A DNA stretch of 64,000 bases from Perca fluviatilis (GCF_010015445.1 NC_053119.1:3132788-3196787), one strand, 5' to 3'; shown: positions 34,074 through 45,001, numbered from the stretch's first letter. The notes: generated from the sequence alone by a model not told the origin. Numbers and translations: made by a program.

Positions 34074-34449
34074 TTAACCGGCTACAGGGCACGGCGAAGT
34101 GAATGTCCTTTCAGCGGCAGTCGGCAGTTAAGTATATGGCAACTATGGTTAAGTTTAGGCACCAAAACGCCTAGTTAAGTTTAGGAAAAAGATGGTTTGG
34201 ATTAAAACTCTCCCGAGGAACAAACACGTGTTTCCTGAATGAAACTCTTTTCCCTGGAAGCGAACTCCATTCCCAACATACTGTTTAAAAGCAGACAGCC
34301 CACAAGTGAAGTGGTTGTCCAATCAGGTGCAGCCATTGCGGTTGTGGGAGGGTGGAGCCTGTTGTCTTTGCTTGTAAGTGGTCAGTGGAGAGTCCATCGA
34401 GCGCAATGCTGGGAAGCCGCCGTGGACACAAACCGTTAAGAGCCATTAT

Positions 34450-34700
34450 CCCTCCTGGTGTCCTCGGGTCAAATTTGACCCATTTTCAAAAAGTTTCTAT
34501 ATCAGAAATTTTGGGTTTCTTTCAACCAAATTGTCAAAAAAAAAAAAAACGTGGTTGGTTCTCTACAACGTTCTTCACAAGTAAAATCAATAATCACGTT
34601 ACTACGGTTATTGAATTTGGGTGTTTTAGTCAATTACTTTGAAAGAGTGACGAGAAATTGACAAATGTAAAAAGAAAAGCTCTAAAATTTGTGAAAAATA
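34450..34700 (+). mobile_element. piggyBac-type MITE, 3'-truncated
   Basis: It starts CCCTCCTGGTGTCCTCGGGT with TTAT in place of TTAA and shares the interior up to ATTGAATTTGGGTGTTTTAG. The expected GACAACACAAGG end is missing. Confidence 0.7.
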
Positions 34701-35490
34701 AGATCAGTTCACTACTTTCAATACAAAATACATTGCTTCCTGCCAGTACAATTTACAGCAGAAGTTCTATGAGAATCTCTTTTCTATCCAAGCTACATTA
34801 GTGTTGTAACTTTGACTGATAGCGAATCGGAAATGTAATTGAATCAGGACCTTGTGAACCGGAATCGAATCAGGAAACCAGCCCTAGTGCTGCCCTGTTA
34901 GAGATATTAAAACAGCACCAACACTTGAATTAATCTCAACACAAATTCAATATTTTTTATTCTCCAAACATTTGTTTTTAAGGTTGCATTGGCAGTTTAG
35001 TTTTTTACATTCACTTACTTATGTTTGAACATTTTACACAGCAGCCACAACAAACAGTCAATAATATTCCACAGAGTGATGTTAGAGGCAGCCAGGGGCG
35101 GAGCCAGACGTATTCAACATTCGGGGGGCTCAGCCCAAACCTAAGGTTGGGGGTCCGGGGGCATGCTCCATTTAAAGTATTTTCCCTCAAGATATTTGAT
35201 GATAAAAAATGCCTTACACTCTGTACATCAATAGTTGTGACATCCTATTTTGTATGTCTGTCTTGATCATTTCTGAAACAATTTCAAAAGACAAAAACTG
35301 TCTGTTACTATTTTTAATCTACATAACGTAAGTACATCAGGGTAGGAATTTGGCGTTAACAGCATTTACTAATCTTGAAACATTTTTTTTAGTAGAGGGC
35401 ACAGAGTGACTGGGGATATTTCTGCAGTAATGTCAAAAATGTCAACGTTGATGTACCGGTCAGGTTAGACTGAGGGTAAATAAATTATTT
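34701..35490. other. Intergenic, unassigned
   Basis: A short block at 35090-35170 (GGGGCGGAGCCAGACG, GGGGGTCCGGGGGCATGCTCC) resembles a common fish repeat start. No gene seen. Confidence 0.4.
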
Positions 35491-35684
35491 TAAAAGGTCC
35501 CATATTGTAAAAAAAAGTGAGATGTCCATGTCTCTTTTGATTATGAAGCAGGTCGACGTACTTTATAAATACTGTGAAAGTATCAAAACACTCCACAGAG
35601 AAACGCACGTATCCCGTATTCAGAAACTGTGCCTTTTAAACGAGCCAGAAGGACTTCTGTACGGTCGTGATGTCACAACGGATA

Positions 35685-36520
35685 ATGGGCCTCATTCACC
35701 AACCGTTCTTACGAAGAAATGGGTTCTTAAACCCCACTTACGCACTTTTTAACTAAGATTCTGACATTCACTAATGTTTTCTTATCTTGGATTTGTTCTT
35801 AGCTTAAGAACACTCAAGGGCACTCTTACGCACAAATTATTGGTAACCGCATTTTATTTAATTCTACGGTCGTTTAAAATGATAGCATTTTACTCTAATG
35901 TATTTCTGATCATTCGTTGAAAAAAAAGAAATCATAGTATGCAAAGGAACCGTAACACTGCAATTTACATCAGCAATTAAGCTGATTAAATCCTGCGTTA
36001 CTTGGTGATTTATTGTGCTATTTATAGGGCCAAAATGGGCCTGTTTCTGCACATCAGGCATGCTATCAAAATGGCATATCTATTTCTGCTTGGCGACATT
36101 GCCGAGCATGCTCTGATTTTAAGTCAAACCAGTTATTTTTTTTTCATCTTCAATTGAGCAACGTTGTCCAGAAACAGAGTTCACGGAATCCATGATCTCC
36201 TTCCAGGCCTCCGGTTTGTTGGTGGCCTTAAAACCACTGGAAACACTACTAAATATTATGCCTCGTATGGCATTTACCTGTTGCAGTAGAGTTTCTATTT
36301 CAGAATTACTGAAGTTCTTTTTTCGTTTGGTGATCTTTGGACATTCTCTAACTTTTATTGCACACGGCACTGAAGTGTCATGTCCTTATATAGGAATTTG
36401 CGGGGCGTTTTCTTATGCAAATTAGGAACAACTTGCACGCGCTTTCATTTACGAAGACGTGAGATTCATCAATCTTAAGAACACAGGTGCGAACAATTCT
36501 GCTGTTTAAGAACACGTCAT
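35685..36520 (-). mobile_element. PIF-Harbinger remnant with Myb-like ORF
   Basis: The left end GGGCCTCATTCACCAACCGT and the right part (GAGATTCATCAATCTTAAG; TTTAAGAACACGTCATGAATCC) carry related GTTCTTA-type inverted motifs. It contains the Myb/SANT-like gene fragment at 36119-36370 and no transposase. Boundaries approximate. Confidence 0.6.
36119..36370 (-). pseudogene. Harbinger Myb/SANT-like DNA-binding protein fragment
   Basis: The reverse-strand frame reads RKKNFSNSEIETLLQQVNAI, then FKATNKPEAWKEIMDSVNSV, matching the Myb/SANT-like (NAIF1-type) domain encoded by the second gene of Harbinger transposons. That protein normally helps bring the transposase to DNA and the nucleus. After SGQRCSIEDEKK the family has a KKW block. 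Here an A8 run shifts the frame and the ORF ends within ten residues. It is a broken relic. Confidence 0.72.
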
Positions 36521-36544
36521 GAATCCGAAGTAGACTTTTCTTAG

Positions 36545-36660
36545 GAAGATAAGGTAAAGGTACTTTATTTGTCACATACACGTAGCGAAATTCATTCTCT
36601 GCATTTAACCCATCCCTCAAGGGAGCAGTGGGCAGCCAATCTCCCTTGGTGAATATTGTT
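36545..36660 (+). repeat. Interspersed repeat scrap
   Basis: GGTACTTTATTTGTCACATAC, GCGAAATTCATTCTCTGCA and GGAGCAGTGGGCAGCC form a common fish repeat segment. No coding content. Confidence 0.5.
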
Positions 36661-36813
36661 GAATAAGGACCAATGTCTACATAACCTTGTTCCAGCTACG
36701 AGCTAACGTTACCCGATAGCCAGCTGTTTACAGCGAGTACATTAATGGCAAAAGCAACGATCCGGCACACATTTTATCCCTTCTTACGGCCTGTGGTAGT
36801 AACGTTAGCCTAA

Positions 36814-37228
36814 GGCCTCCTGCACACTGGCTGCGTGGCGTGAACGTGGCGTGAACGTGTCAGCTGCGTGACATGTCCATTTTTATTTGGGCTCCCATGT
36901 TAACAGGTTAGACCTTGCACACTGCCTGCGTGACACGCACGTCTCAGGCGCGGCTTGAAAACGCGTGCATGCTAGAAATATATATAATATATTGAAATAT
37001 GTGTAAACAAATGTACAAACACAAAAATCTTTACAAAATAAAGTTGAAGAACACACTATTATTTCATTTTATCAATGGGAAACATCCATGTGTCCAGACA
37101 AGGCTAGCAGCAGCAGCAGCGCCACGTCAGACACGTTTCTGGTGTGGAATAAGACATAGATAACACCACGCAGCCACCATGCAACAGAAACGCCACGCTC
37201 ACGCCACGCAGCCAGTGTGCAGGAGCCC
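36814..37228. mobile_element. Harbinger-type MITE with TAA duplication
   Basis: The ends GGCCTCCTGCACACTGGCTG and CAGCCAGTGTGCAGGAGCCC are inverted repeats of about 30 bp (continuing GCGTGGCGTGA). TAA lies on both sides (36811-36813 and 37229-37231). Length 415 bp; non-coding. The 3-bp TAA target fits PIF-Harbinger. Confidence 0.85.
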
Positions 37229-37620
37229 TAAATGTATATTTTACCGTCAAAGTAAGTCGGGATGTGATGGGGCGCAGGCGTCGGATTTCAACCAAGTCGT
37301 GTAATTAATATATATATAGAAAGTACCGCCCACTACAGTGCCATTACAGCCCATCCCCGGCTGCAATGGTGCTGCAGAGATGCAGGAGACCCTGAAACAC
37401 TGACCAATCAGAGCAGACTGGGCTTTTTCAAGAGGGGGCCTTAAAGAGACAGGCGCTAAAACGGAGTGTTTCAGACAGAGGGTACATATAGGTATATTCA
37501 GACAGACGGTATGAGAAAAATAATGTGTTTTTCTGAACATTAAAGCATGTGAATATGGTTTAGTAGAAACCCAAATTACAAGTATGAACCTAAAAAAGGA
37601 GCATGATGTGGGACCTTTAA

Positions 37621-38350
37621 AACCCTCAAAAATTTGGAGGCTTTTGGAAAAACATTTGGGTCTGGAGCCCCCAGAAACTCCCCCACTTCGCTCTGCCCCT
37701 GGAGACAGCAGCAGCAGCAGGGTGATCAGACTGGGATTCCTCATAAAAGTCTGCATGCACAGAGAGCACTTTAGAGACTGAAGAAGCAGCGTTTGGATGA
37801 GACACTGAGCCTGCACTCCTTTTTATAGGAAAAGAAAAACCAAAGAGTCAGCTTCCCAGAAAACCTCCAAACAACATCAGCATAATCGGTGAAATACAGA
37901 AAGCTCCCGCTGGGACTCAGCGCAGTTTGGGGGAAGCAGAAACACAGCTGGATGCTTTTACGCACCGATGCACAATTTACTCACACATTATTCTCTCCTT
38001 TAATGTCACACATTTAAAAAAAAATAAAAAATGTGATGGAAACATATATATAATCCCTGCGATGCAAAGTCCAAAAAACACATCTAAAAACGCCCCCTTT
38101 TAGTGATGATTTGTCTGGTTCTTTGTTGTTTTTATACCGGCGTTGGATTTGGCACAGTCTGCACGGCGCGCTCCCAAAAAAAGAATGAGGCCAAATATGA
38201 TGATCCTGCAGTGTTCCTTTTAGAAGAGGTAAAAACTCCAGCGACACAATAAAGAGCAACTTTACGGTGAGAAAAGCTGAGAGAAATCTGCAGGATTAGA
38301 GTGTCAGCGAGTGATCAGGAGAGGATTAGGGCCACATGGGGGAAAAACAT
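37621..38350. other. Downstream flank of the rxfp3-like gene, unassigned
   Basis: No exon or repeat was recognised. It holds a GCAGCAGCAGCAG tract (37709-37720) and A-rich sequence. Confidence 0.4.
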
Positions 38351-38352
38351 GT

Positions 38353-38850
38353 AGGGCTGCACAATTCATCGCAATTTCATTGCCATCGCAATATGGACTA
38401 TGGTGCAATATCCTAATAAAACGGGGGCTCAATACATGTCCAATCATTCTGAATTAAGTACTGTGGTGCTGCAGAGATGTCTCGGGCCTACAAATCCGAT
38501 TTTTTTTCTCAATAAAAATGATCATTCCCTGCAATATGGTGAAATATATCTCAATCACAATAACCCTGACCCTGGCAATTAGATATTTTCCTCATAGCAT
38601 GTACCCCTACTTTGAATTTTGACTTACATACACCCCTACTTCTGGCTTTTTTAACTTAAAAAAAAAAGTTATTTTGACTTTTTTTTCTCATAACTCAAAA
38701 GATATTTTAACATGTGGCCCTAATCCTCTTAGTTTTAAGTCTGCTTTACAAAATGACCATTCCCTCCATTATTGTGAATCATATCGCAATCGCATCATCA
38801 GGTAAAATAATCACGATAATTAGATGTTTTCCTCATATTGTGCAGCCCTA
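38353..38850. mobile_element. MITE with AGGGCTGCACAAT ends
   Basis: The left end TAGGGCTGCACAATTCATCG and right end CATATTGTGCAGCCCTA are inverted. The interior repeats ATCGCAAT motifs. An abundant fish element type. An inner segment (about 38590-38720) with GTGGCCCTAATCCTCT may be a further insertion. Confidence 0.75.
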
Positions 38851-39029
38851 GTCCTGACTTTAAAGTCAGAAAAATTAAAATGTTCACATGTGACTCTAAT
38901 CATCTTCCATAGCGTGATGAGTTTGAGGCGAATCATTTCAAATATTTATCTTTCAACAACAACAAAAATCAGAGTTCTCTTCTCTTTTTTTTACCCACTT
39001 TTGTCCTTTTTTTGGAGTTTAAAGTCTGC

Positions 39030-40499
39030 TTTACCTCTGCAGCGCTTCCGTGTCGCCCTGGTCCGTTAACACGGACAGTCTGCAGTTCTCCGTCTCCACG
39101 GTGTTCAGCGGGATGACCTCCGGCTCCGCTCTCACGGTGCCGGAGAACGGCCGCAGCGGGCAGCTGTTCGCCCCGGTGGGCGACGAAATCCGCCAGAACA
39201 GGTCCTTCATCTTCTTGCGGAACTCGCGGCGCATGAGGCAGTACAGCACCGGGTTCAGGCAGCTGTTGGTGTGCGCGAGGCACACGGTCACCGGGTGGAT
39301 GTACGTGTGCACCATGTAGTACGTCCGGTCCCAGTTCACCACGTTGAACTTGACCAGCACGCCCCAGAAGGTGATGGCGTGGTTGGGCATCCAGCACACG
39401 AAGAAGGACAGCACCACGATGGTGACGGAGCGCGTGACCCGGGACCGGCGCTTCACCTGGTTGTTGTTCATGCTGCGCAGGCGCACGAACCGCAGCAGCA
39501 GCAGGTAGCACACGCTCACGATGAGCATGGGGAACACGAACGCCACGAGGATCTTCTGGAGGTGGTAGAGCGCGAGCCACGACTGGCCGTCGGGGAAGCC
39601 GAGCAGGCACAGCCGCTCCCCGGCCACGCTCTTCACCGTGGAGAACACCGCGGTGGGCAGAGACGCGGCCGTGGCGGAGACCCACAGCCCGGCGATCACC
39701 CACCGCACCGGGCACACTCTCCGCCGGGTCCGGTCCTTCAGCGCCGACGCCACCGACCAGTACCGGGTCACGCTCATGGCCGTGAGGAAGAACACGCTCG
39801 CGTACATGTTCATCACCGTCACGGAGAGGATGATCTTGCACATGGCGTTGCCGAACGGCCAGCTGAAGTCCAGAGCCGTGTCCACGGCCCAGAAGGGCAG
39901 CGTGAGCACGAACTGGAAGTCCGTGACGGCCAGGTTGAGGATGAACAGGTTGATGCTGGAGCGCTTGTTCTTGCGCCCGCGGCGCGCTTTCATCAGGAAG
40001 AAGACGAGCAGGTTGCCCACGAGCCCGGCGGCGCACACCACCGAGTACACGATGGAGATGAGGATGCGCAGCGCCGGAGAGCCGTCCGCCGGCAGGTCGA
40101 TGTCATCCAGGCTGCCGAAGCGCTCCTGTCCCGCGGACTGGTTCCACGCGGACGTAGAGTTGTAGCTCCACAGCTCTGGCGTCGCCATCCCGTGTTGTGT
40201 GACCGGGGCGCATCACCTCCAGCGCTCCTGGCACGCGGACAGGTGCGCACACTCCCTCCCGCAGCAGCTCATTGTACCTAAAAAACAAACTTCCCTTTCC
40301 TTTCCCCGGAGCTTCTCTCTCCGCCGCCAGTCACAGGTTCACTGCTGAGCCCCGTGCGTGCGCAGCTGACTTTATGTTGTGCTGGTGCCCGAGGAGGGGG
40401 CGCGCGCCCGGCGAGGGAATGGCTGGCTGGCTTTGCGCGTCACCTGGAGAAGAAACAGTAGCAGAGGACAGGAGCCGACGCACCGACAGAGAGCAGGGC

Positions 40500-40500
<1 letters not shown>
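39030..40500. promoter_or_regulatory. CpG-island-like region over rxfp3-like gene and promoter
   Basis: CpG dinucleotides are dense from the stop codon to about 40500, against an AT-rich background on both sides. It covers the coding region and about 300 bp upstream, which would include the promoter of the reverse-strand gene. No TATA box was evident. Confidence 0.7.
39031..40188 (-). CDS. rxfp3: Relaxin-3 receptor (RXFP3)-like GPCR, single exon
   Basis: A 385-residue class A receptor. Two N-glycosylation sites (N10, N16) precede seven hydrophobic segments at about 42-66, 78-100, 114-138, 161-182, 206-232, 252-277 and 290-318. Motifs seen: GN59 in TM1, LAVTD90 in TM2, C117-C194 disulfide pair, TRY (141-143) in place of DRY as in mammalian RXFP3, CWMP (265-268) and NPVLY (312-316). 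The W100-AVD-TAL-D107 block corresponds to the RXFP3 acidic ligand-contact motif, with Asp for the usual first Glu. NLAVTDFQFVLTLPFWAV and SVTIVVLSFF are family signatures. The known role is a Gi-coupled plasma-membrane receptor for relaxin-3/INSL5-type peptides. The start at 40188 has G at -3 and +4. Intronless, as in the family. Teleosts have several rxfp3 paralogs; which one this is cannot be settled here. Confidence 0.93.
   Translation of the reverse strand: MATPELWSYNSTSAWNQSAGQERFGSLDDIDLPADGSPALRILISIVYSVVCAAGLVGNLLVFFLMKARRGRKNKRSSINLFILNLAVTDFQFVLTLPFWAVDTALDFSWPFGNAMCKIILSVTVMNMYASVFFLTAMSVTRYWSVASALKDRTRRRVCPVRWVIAGLWVSATAASLPTAVFSTVKSVAGERLCLLGFPDGQSWLALYHLQKILVAFVFPMLIVSVCYLLLLRFVRLRSMNNNQVKRRSRVTRSVTIVVLSFFVCWMPNHAITFWGVLVKFNVVNWDRTYYMVHTYIHPVTVCLAHTNSCLNPVLYCLMRREFRKKMKDLFWRISSPTGANSCPLRPFSGTVRAEPEVIPLNTVETENCRLSVLTDQGDTEALQR

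Positions 40501-40501
<1 letters not shown>

Positions 40502-40567
<66 letters not shown>
40502..40567. repeat. (CA)n microsatellite upstream of rxfp3-like gene
   Basis: About 32 CA units, 315 bp upstream of the start codon (read as TG on the gene's strand). Confidence 0.95.
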
Positions 40568-40569
<2 letters not shown>

Positions 40570-41480
40570 GTCGCATTAAACAGCAGCATAAACACCTGTT
40601 TAACCAGAGCTGGCCATTTCCAATTTGGTGCCCTAGGCAGAATTTTTGTCTGTTTTTTTTCCGCCTTTTGATTTCATATGTTTGAACCTTTTTGGGGAAA
40701 AAATAATTCAACATTTGTTCCACTTTTTTTCTGTTTTTTCTTTTTTTTCTTCTTTTTTACATTAGTCATCGTAACCGTTTTTTTCCATCCTTTTTTGGCA
40801 ATTTTTTTTCCAACGTTGTCGCTTTTCCGAGGTTTTTGTCGATAATTTTTCAAGGCACTTGCCTATACTGCACACACACACGCACTATTGGCAAGATTTC
40901 AGCCGTTTATGTCTTTTTTTTGCCTTTTTATTTTGTATTTTTCAACATTTGTAAGTTTTTTCAAGCATTTTAGTCACTTGTTCCAACGTTTTTGTCACTT
41001 TTTCTGATGTTTTTGTTGCCTTTTCCAACTGTTAGTCTTTTTTTTTTACGTTTTGCTTCTGATTTTTTACCCGAAACAAAAAGCAAATCAGTGTGTTTTG
41101 ATAAGCATGGTGGCAAGTAGGTCCACCCCCACCCCACTAACATGTTCCCCTCCCTCTCTACTGAACGTCTAGTGTCGCAAGGCTGCCGCACATCACCCGG
41201 GTGGGTGCTACACATTGGTGGTGGTGCTACAGAGTAGCCTGAACTCAGGAAGTGAATAAGTGAATTACTCACCCGACGCAGTTTCACTCAGTTAATGAGT
41301 CCAGCAGCCAGATGGCCCACAGCAGCCTTTTTCCCAGCATGCTCCTCTCTGATCCCCTCACAGCTTTCCGTCTCTGTCTGCAGGCAGCCTGTTCTCATGA
41401 GCCATTCCTTCAAAAAAAGCTACAAAAAGTTAAGCACTGTCATCCGTATACATTCCATGTTTATTTTTCTGTATGCACAA
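40570..41480. other. Upstream flank, T-rich
   Basis: 40630-41060 is T-rich with TTTTTGTCACTTTTT-type motifs, the complement of the AAAAAGTGACAAA interior of the piggyBac-type MITEs; it may be an old relic of one. No exon seen. Confidence 0.4.
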
Positions 41481-41706
41481 CATCTGCTCATATTTATATT
41501 TAATTTATATTACTCAAAACCACCTTCTGTATATTACTGTCTACGCTGCACTTTATTTCTTGTCCTGTCTATGCACCACCTGTCTATACTTTGTATATCG
41601 CATTGCACTTTTCTGCTTTTTTTGCATTTCTGGTTGGACGCAAACTGCATTTCGTTGTCTTTGTACTTGTGCTCTGCACAATGACAATAAAGTTGAATTT
41701 AATCTA
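41480..41706 (+). mobile_element. LINE-type 3' tail
   Basis: CTGGTTGGACGCAAACTGCA, TTTCGTTGTCTTTGTACTTG and ACAATGACAATAAAGTTGAA form the 3' UTR end typical of a teleost LINE family. No ORF remains. Confidence 0.6.
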
Positions 41707-41739
41707 ATCATTGACTGCTGCTGTAGAGAGGAGTTCGGG

Positions 41740-42330
41740 TGGATGTTTCGTTTGGGCCATAAAACACAGGACTGTTAAGCCAGGGACTGGAGTTTGCGTC
41801 CTGGGGAAAACTAAAGACATTTACGCAAGAAACGCGTGTTCCTTGGAAGTGTTTTAACCCAAACCATTATCTTTTTCTTAAACTTAACTAATTGTTTTGG
41901 TGCCTAAACTTAACTTTCGTCGCAGCATGATGCCTAAACTTATGTCCGCCAAAACCACCGGTAGCTCGCGGTGCTCTGTACCCGGCTCAAAGGCACCTAT
42001 TCTCGGGTAACTGAACCACCAACTACCGCTGACCTGACGGAGCACCATGCGGAGCACCATGCAGAGCACCGTAGCCAGTGTTGCAGAGCCCTGTGGCAGC
42101 TATACACATCTATTAACTGCCGCTAACTGCCACTATTACCATCAAGCAGTGACTGAGGTCTGTAGCGGCTTAAACAACTAGCAACTGACGCTCGGTGGTA
42201 CGGAGCTCGTAGCCGGCCGCTCACGTGACCAGCAGACGGTCTCCTAGTTTTGTACGATATCTTACGTTTTGGAGTGCATTCATTTTCCTACGATATCATA
42301 CCGACCTGTTCATGAGAATGTGTTGCTGCA
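41740..42330 (+). repeat. Interspersed repeat, uninterrupted copy
   Basis: Homologous to 22130-23080 without the hAT-like insertion. GAGTGCATTCATTTTCC and TTCATGAGAATG mark its right side. Confidence 0.65.
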
Positions 42331-42540
42331 GGGTAAGCTGGCCTCAGAGTCGAGGTACGGTTCCAATATTTGACTCACAACAGGCAGAAACAGCACACCA
42401 ACATGTCTTTTGTGTGATTTTTAGGATTTAAAAACAAGAGAAAGATATGTGTCCTTTGCTTCACTACGGACTCATAACACCCTTCGTGTTCTTCAAATTA
42501 TCTGAGCCATAGTCTATATCCACGACGTTCCACTTCCGGG

Positions 42541-43270
42541 TTTGCTCCGTTGCCGTCAGAAATTCCGCCGGATTTCACTATTTTTTGGCCGGATATCCGT
42601 CCCCTTCCTCTGTCTCTGTGTTGGCGTTCTAACCTCCGGTGGATTTGTGAGGACTATGGTTAACTGCTCCTCAGATCTCTGCAGGGTAAATCCAGACAGC
42701 TAGCTAGACTATCTGTCCAATCTGAGTTTCTGTTGCACGACTAAAACTACTTTTGAACGTACACATGTTCAAAACAAGTTCCTTTCTGAGTCTGTTTAGC
42801 AGAGGCACCGTGGCTCTGTCCGGAGCTTAGCGATGACAGTGATTGGTTTAACCCTCCTGTTGTCTTCCAGTCAAATTTGACCCATTTTCACAAAGTTTCT
42901 ATATCAGAAATTTCTTCACAAGCAAAGTCAATAATCAGTTCACTACTTTTATTAAATTCGGGTGTTTTATTTCATTTTATAGCATTTGAAAAAAAATAAA
43001 AAATGCAGAAAATGCAGAAAAAACTTGGAAAAAAGTGACAAAAGCGTCGGGAAAAGCGACAAAAGTGTTGAAAAAGACGACCCAGATGTTGAAAAAAGTT
43101 TTAATTTAAAATTTTAAAAATGTTGTCGACGGGAAGACAAGACAACGGTTAAAGTAATGCCAATAAACCAGAGCACGTTTCTCTCCCATCCCGCAATGCT
43201 GTGTGGACTAGCCAGACCTTCTTCCTCCGCAGCGCTGTGGGAGGAAAGGTCTGGCAAAGCGAGACTAGGC
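42541..43270 (-). repeat. Interspersed repeat family R1, copy 3, split by a MITE
   Basis: Reverse copy of 6529-6905, running from TTGCTCCGTTGCCGTCAG to GGTCTGGCAAAGCGAGACTA. It is cut at its TTTAAA site by 42852-43148. Confidence 0.8.
42852..43148 (+). mobile_element. piggyBac-type MITE inserted in R1, TTAA duplication
   Basis: TTAA lies at 42848-42851 and 43149-43152. The ends are CCCTCCTGTTGTCTTCCAG and GACGGGAAGACAAGACAACGG. The intact R1 copies at 1.27 and 6.62 kb show the empty site (complement of GATTGGTTTAAAGAAATG). 297 bp, non-coding. Confidence 0.9.
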
Positions 43271-43618
43271 TGGAGTCAACGCACACATCCTCTTTAAGGA
43301 GTGCACCAGCAGTAAAGTTGCCCGGAGGAAGAGCTGAGGGGGCAGCAGCACACGGTCCGGGCAGCAGTAACCACCGCAGCAGACACCAAAACAATAGTAG
43401 TGCCAGGTTAGGTTAAGCTATGAATCTTTTGAATTGTTATTTGCCTGTTTGGTCAATATTTTCTTTGCCTTTTGTGTAATTTATATAAAAACAATTTTAA
43501 AAGGAAAATACAGACACTTTTAGGAAAAGTCGGGTACCAGATGGATAATTTAATTTTTTTTCTCAGCAAAGTTACTACACATGTACTGTAAATTTCAAAA
43601 CTTTTATAATGAATGTCT

Positions 43619-43800
43619 TGGGGCGGCCTCTAGCTCACCCAGTAACACCGCTCGTCCCATGTAGGCTGCAGTACCCTGTAGTCCTGCAGCGGCGCGGGTT
43701 CGAATCCGACCTGCTGCCCTTTTCTGCGTGTCATCCCCCATCTCGCTCTCCTCCTTTCATGTCTATCCAGTGTCACTACTTAAGAAAGGGGAAAGAATAG
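43619..43800 (+). mobile_element. tRNA-derived SINE
   Basis: A-box-like GGCCTCTAGCTCACCCAG and the B box GGTTCGAATCC (43697-43707) are followed by ATCTCGCTCTCCTCCTTTCA and a short purine-rich end. Same family as 17289-17467. Confidence 0.72.
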
Positions 43801-43834
43801 ACAGTATATATAAACTGGACCAATAGACCCCGTG

Positions 43835-44445
43835 TCTCTGTACGAGACCAGTGAAGGATATCAGAAGTCTCTTTCCCGGTGCTGGCTGAGCGTTACTGAG
43901 CAGCCTCCAACTGAGCTTGAAGACGTAGATGTGACGTGAGCAACCTGTCTGAAAGTGTGAAGTCTTCTGGTAGCTGTGCCGAGAGAAATCTCAATCATTC
44001 CCAATCTTACAGAGACGGAGAGCGTAGGTATATGTAAGGAGATAACATAGACACAGGCTAATTACTGATCACTAACATGCTAGTTAACATTAGTCATTAA
44101 ACCTAAACAGATAATGGAAGTCCAAACTGCCTGTGAGCTTCTCCTGTACTATACGGTAATTCCTCTACTGTGTGACAGTAAGTCGCGTGGTTATGACCCA
44201 ATCGTTAGCCTATTGTTATAAAAGCGTCTGCTACGGAGCCATAACGTGAAGTACAAGGTAATGGAGCCTTTTATACATTGTCGTGTTTCTTTAGAAATAA
44301 ACAACGGACAAATAGAGTCTTTAAACGCTTCAGATGTAAAGTTATTCACTGTCAAAGGATGCTAATGGCGGGTGATCGTTTGGTAGCATCAAAATGGCGC
44401 CATAGGAGGTTCGAGTTCTGAAGCAAAGCTTACCCTCTTGGGGAA
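43835..44445 (-). repeat. 620-bp interspersed repeat, reverse copy
   Basis: Reverse complement of 20215-20850. Ends near GCTTACCCTCTTGGGG. Confidence 0.85.
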
Positions 44446-44504
44446 AAGCCCAAAAAAATAATCTTAAAAAAAATAAAATAATAAATGGCCGTCTTGGCCG
44501 TGTT

Positions 44505-44625
44505 AAAGAAATGCCAATTTACCATAGCATGTTATTCTCCCATCCCAGAATGCCGTGTGGACTCGCCAGACCGTCCTCTGCAGCACTGTGGAGGAAGGTC
44601 TGTCAATGCATGACTAGTTTGGCTG
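44505..44625 (-). repeat. R1 family fragment, copy 4
   Basis: GTTAAAGAAATGCCAAT, TCTCCCATCCCAGAATGCC and GTGGAGGAAGGTCTG match the start of R1 in reverse. Confidence 0.7.
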
Positions 44626-44954
44626 TTTTCGACAAATGAAAAATGTTTCTGTGTGTACTTATAGCTCTGGATCAATGGCCAGCTGTTTGGTTTTGTTTCA
44701 TCTCTCTCAGCCCGGGGGAGGCATCGCTACATCTCGGTCAGCGTCTGGAGAGCTGTGAAATGTAGTTTGGTCAGAGGAGATGGCTCCACAGCGGGGGACC
44801 GTCTCTCTCGGCCTGTGGCTCAGGACTGAACTTCACAGATGGTCAAACTTTTTTCTATCCTCTTTTCTTTCATGACGTGAGCCTTCTGTCTGCAATTTGG
44901 ACCCAGATGAATGCTTGAAATCATAGAAATATAGCCAAAGAGACATCAAAGATG

Positions 44955-44955
44955 G

Positions 44956-45001
<46 letters not shown>

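Larger units (their letters stand above)
35491..37620. mobile_element. MITE (AAAGGTCCCATATTG ends) split by nested insertions
   Basis: The left end TAAAAGGTCCCATATTGTA (35491) and right end GATGTGGGACCTTTAA (37620) are inverted. The left body (35520-35680) and right body (37232-37620, with GAGTGTTTCAGACAGAGGG) belong to a well-known abundant teleost MITE normally well under 1 kb. The extra 1.5 kb is a Harbinger remnant (about 35685-36520), an LINE/SINE-like scrap and a TAA-flanked element (36814-37228). Confidence 0.7.

Noticed and set aside
38969..40281. Large ORFs overlapping the rxfp3-like gene in other frames (355 codons reverse, 336 codons forward)
   Set aside because: Shadows produced by GC-rich third positions of the receptor gene; compositionally biased and without domains.
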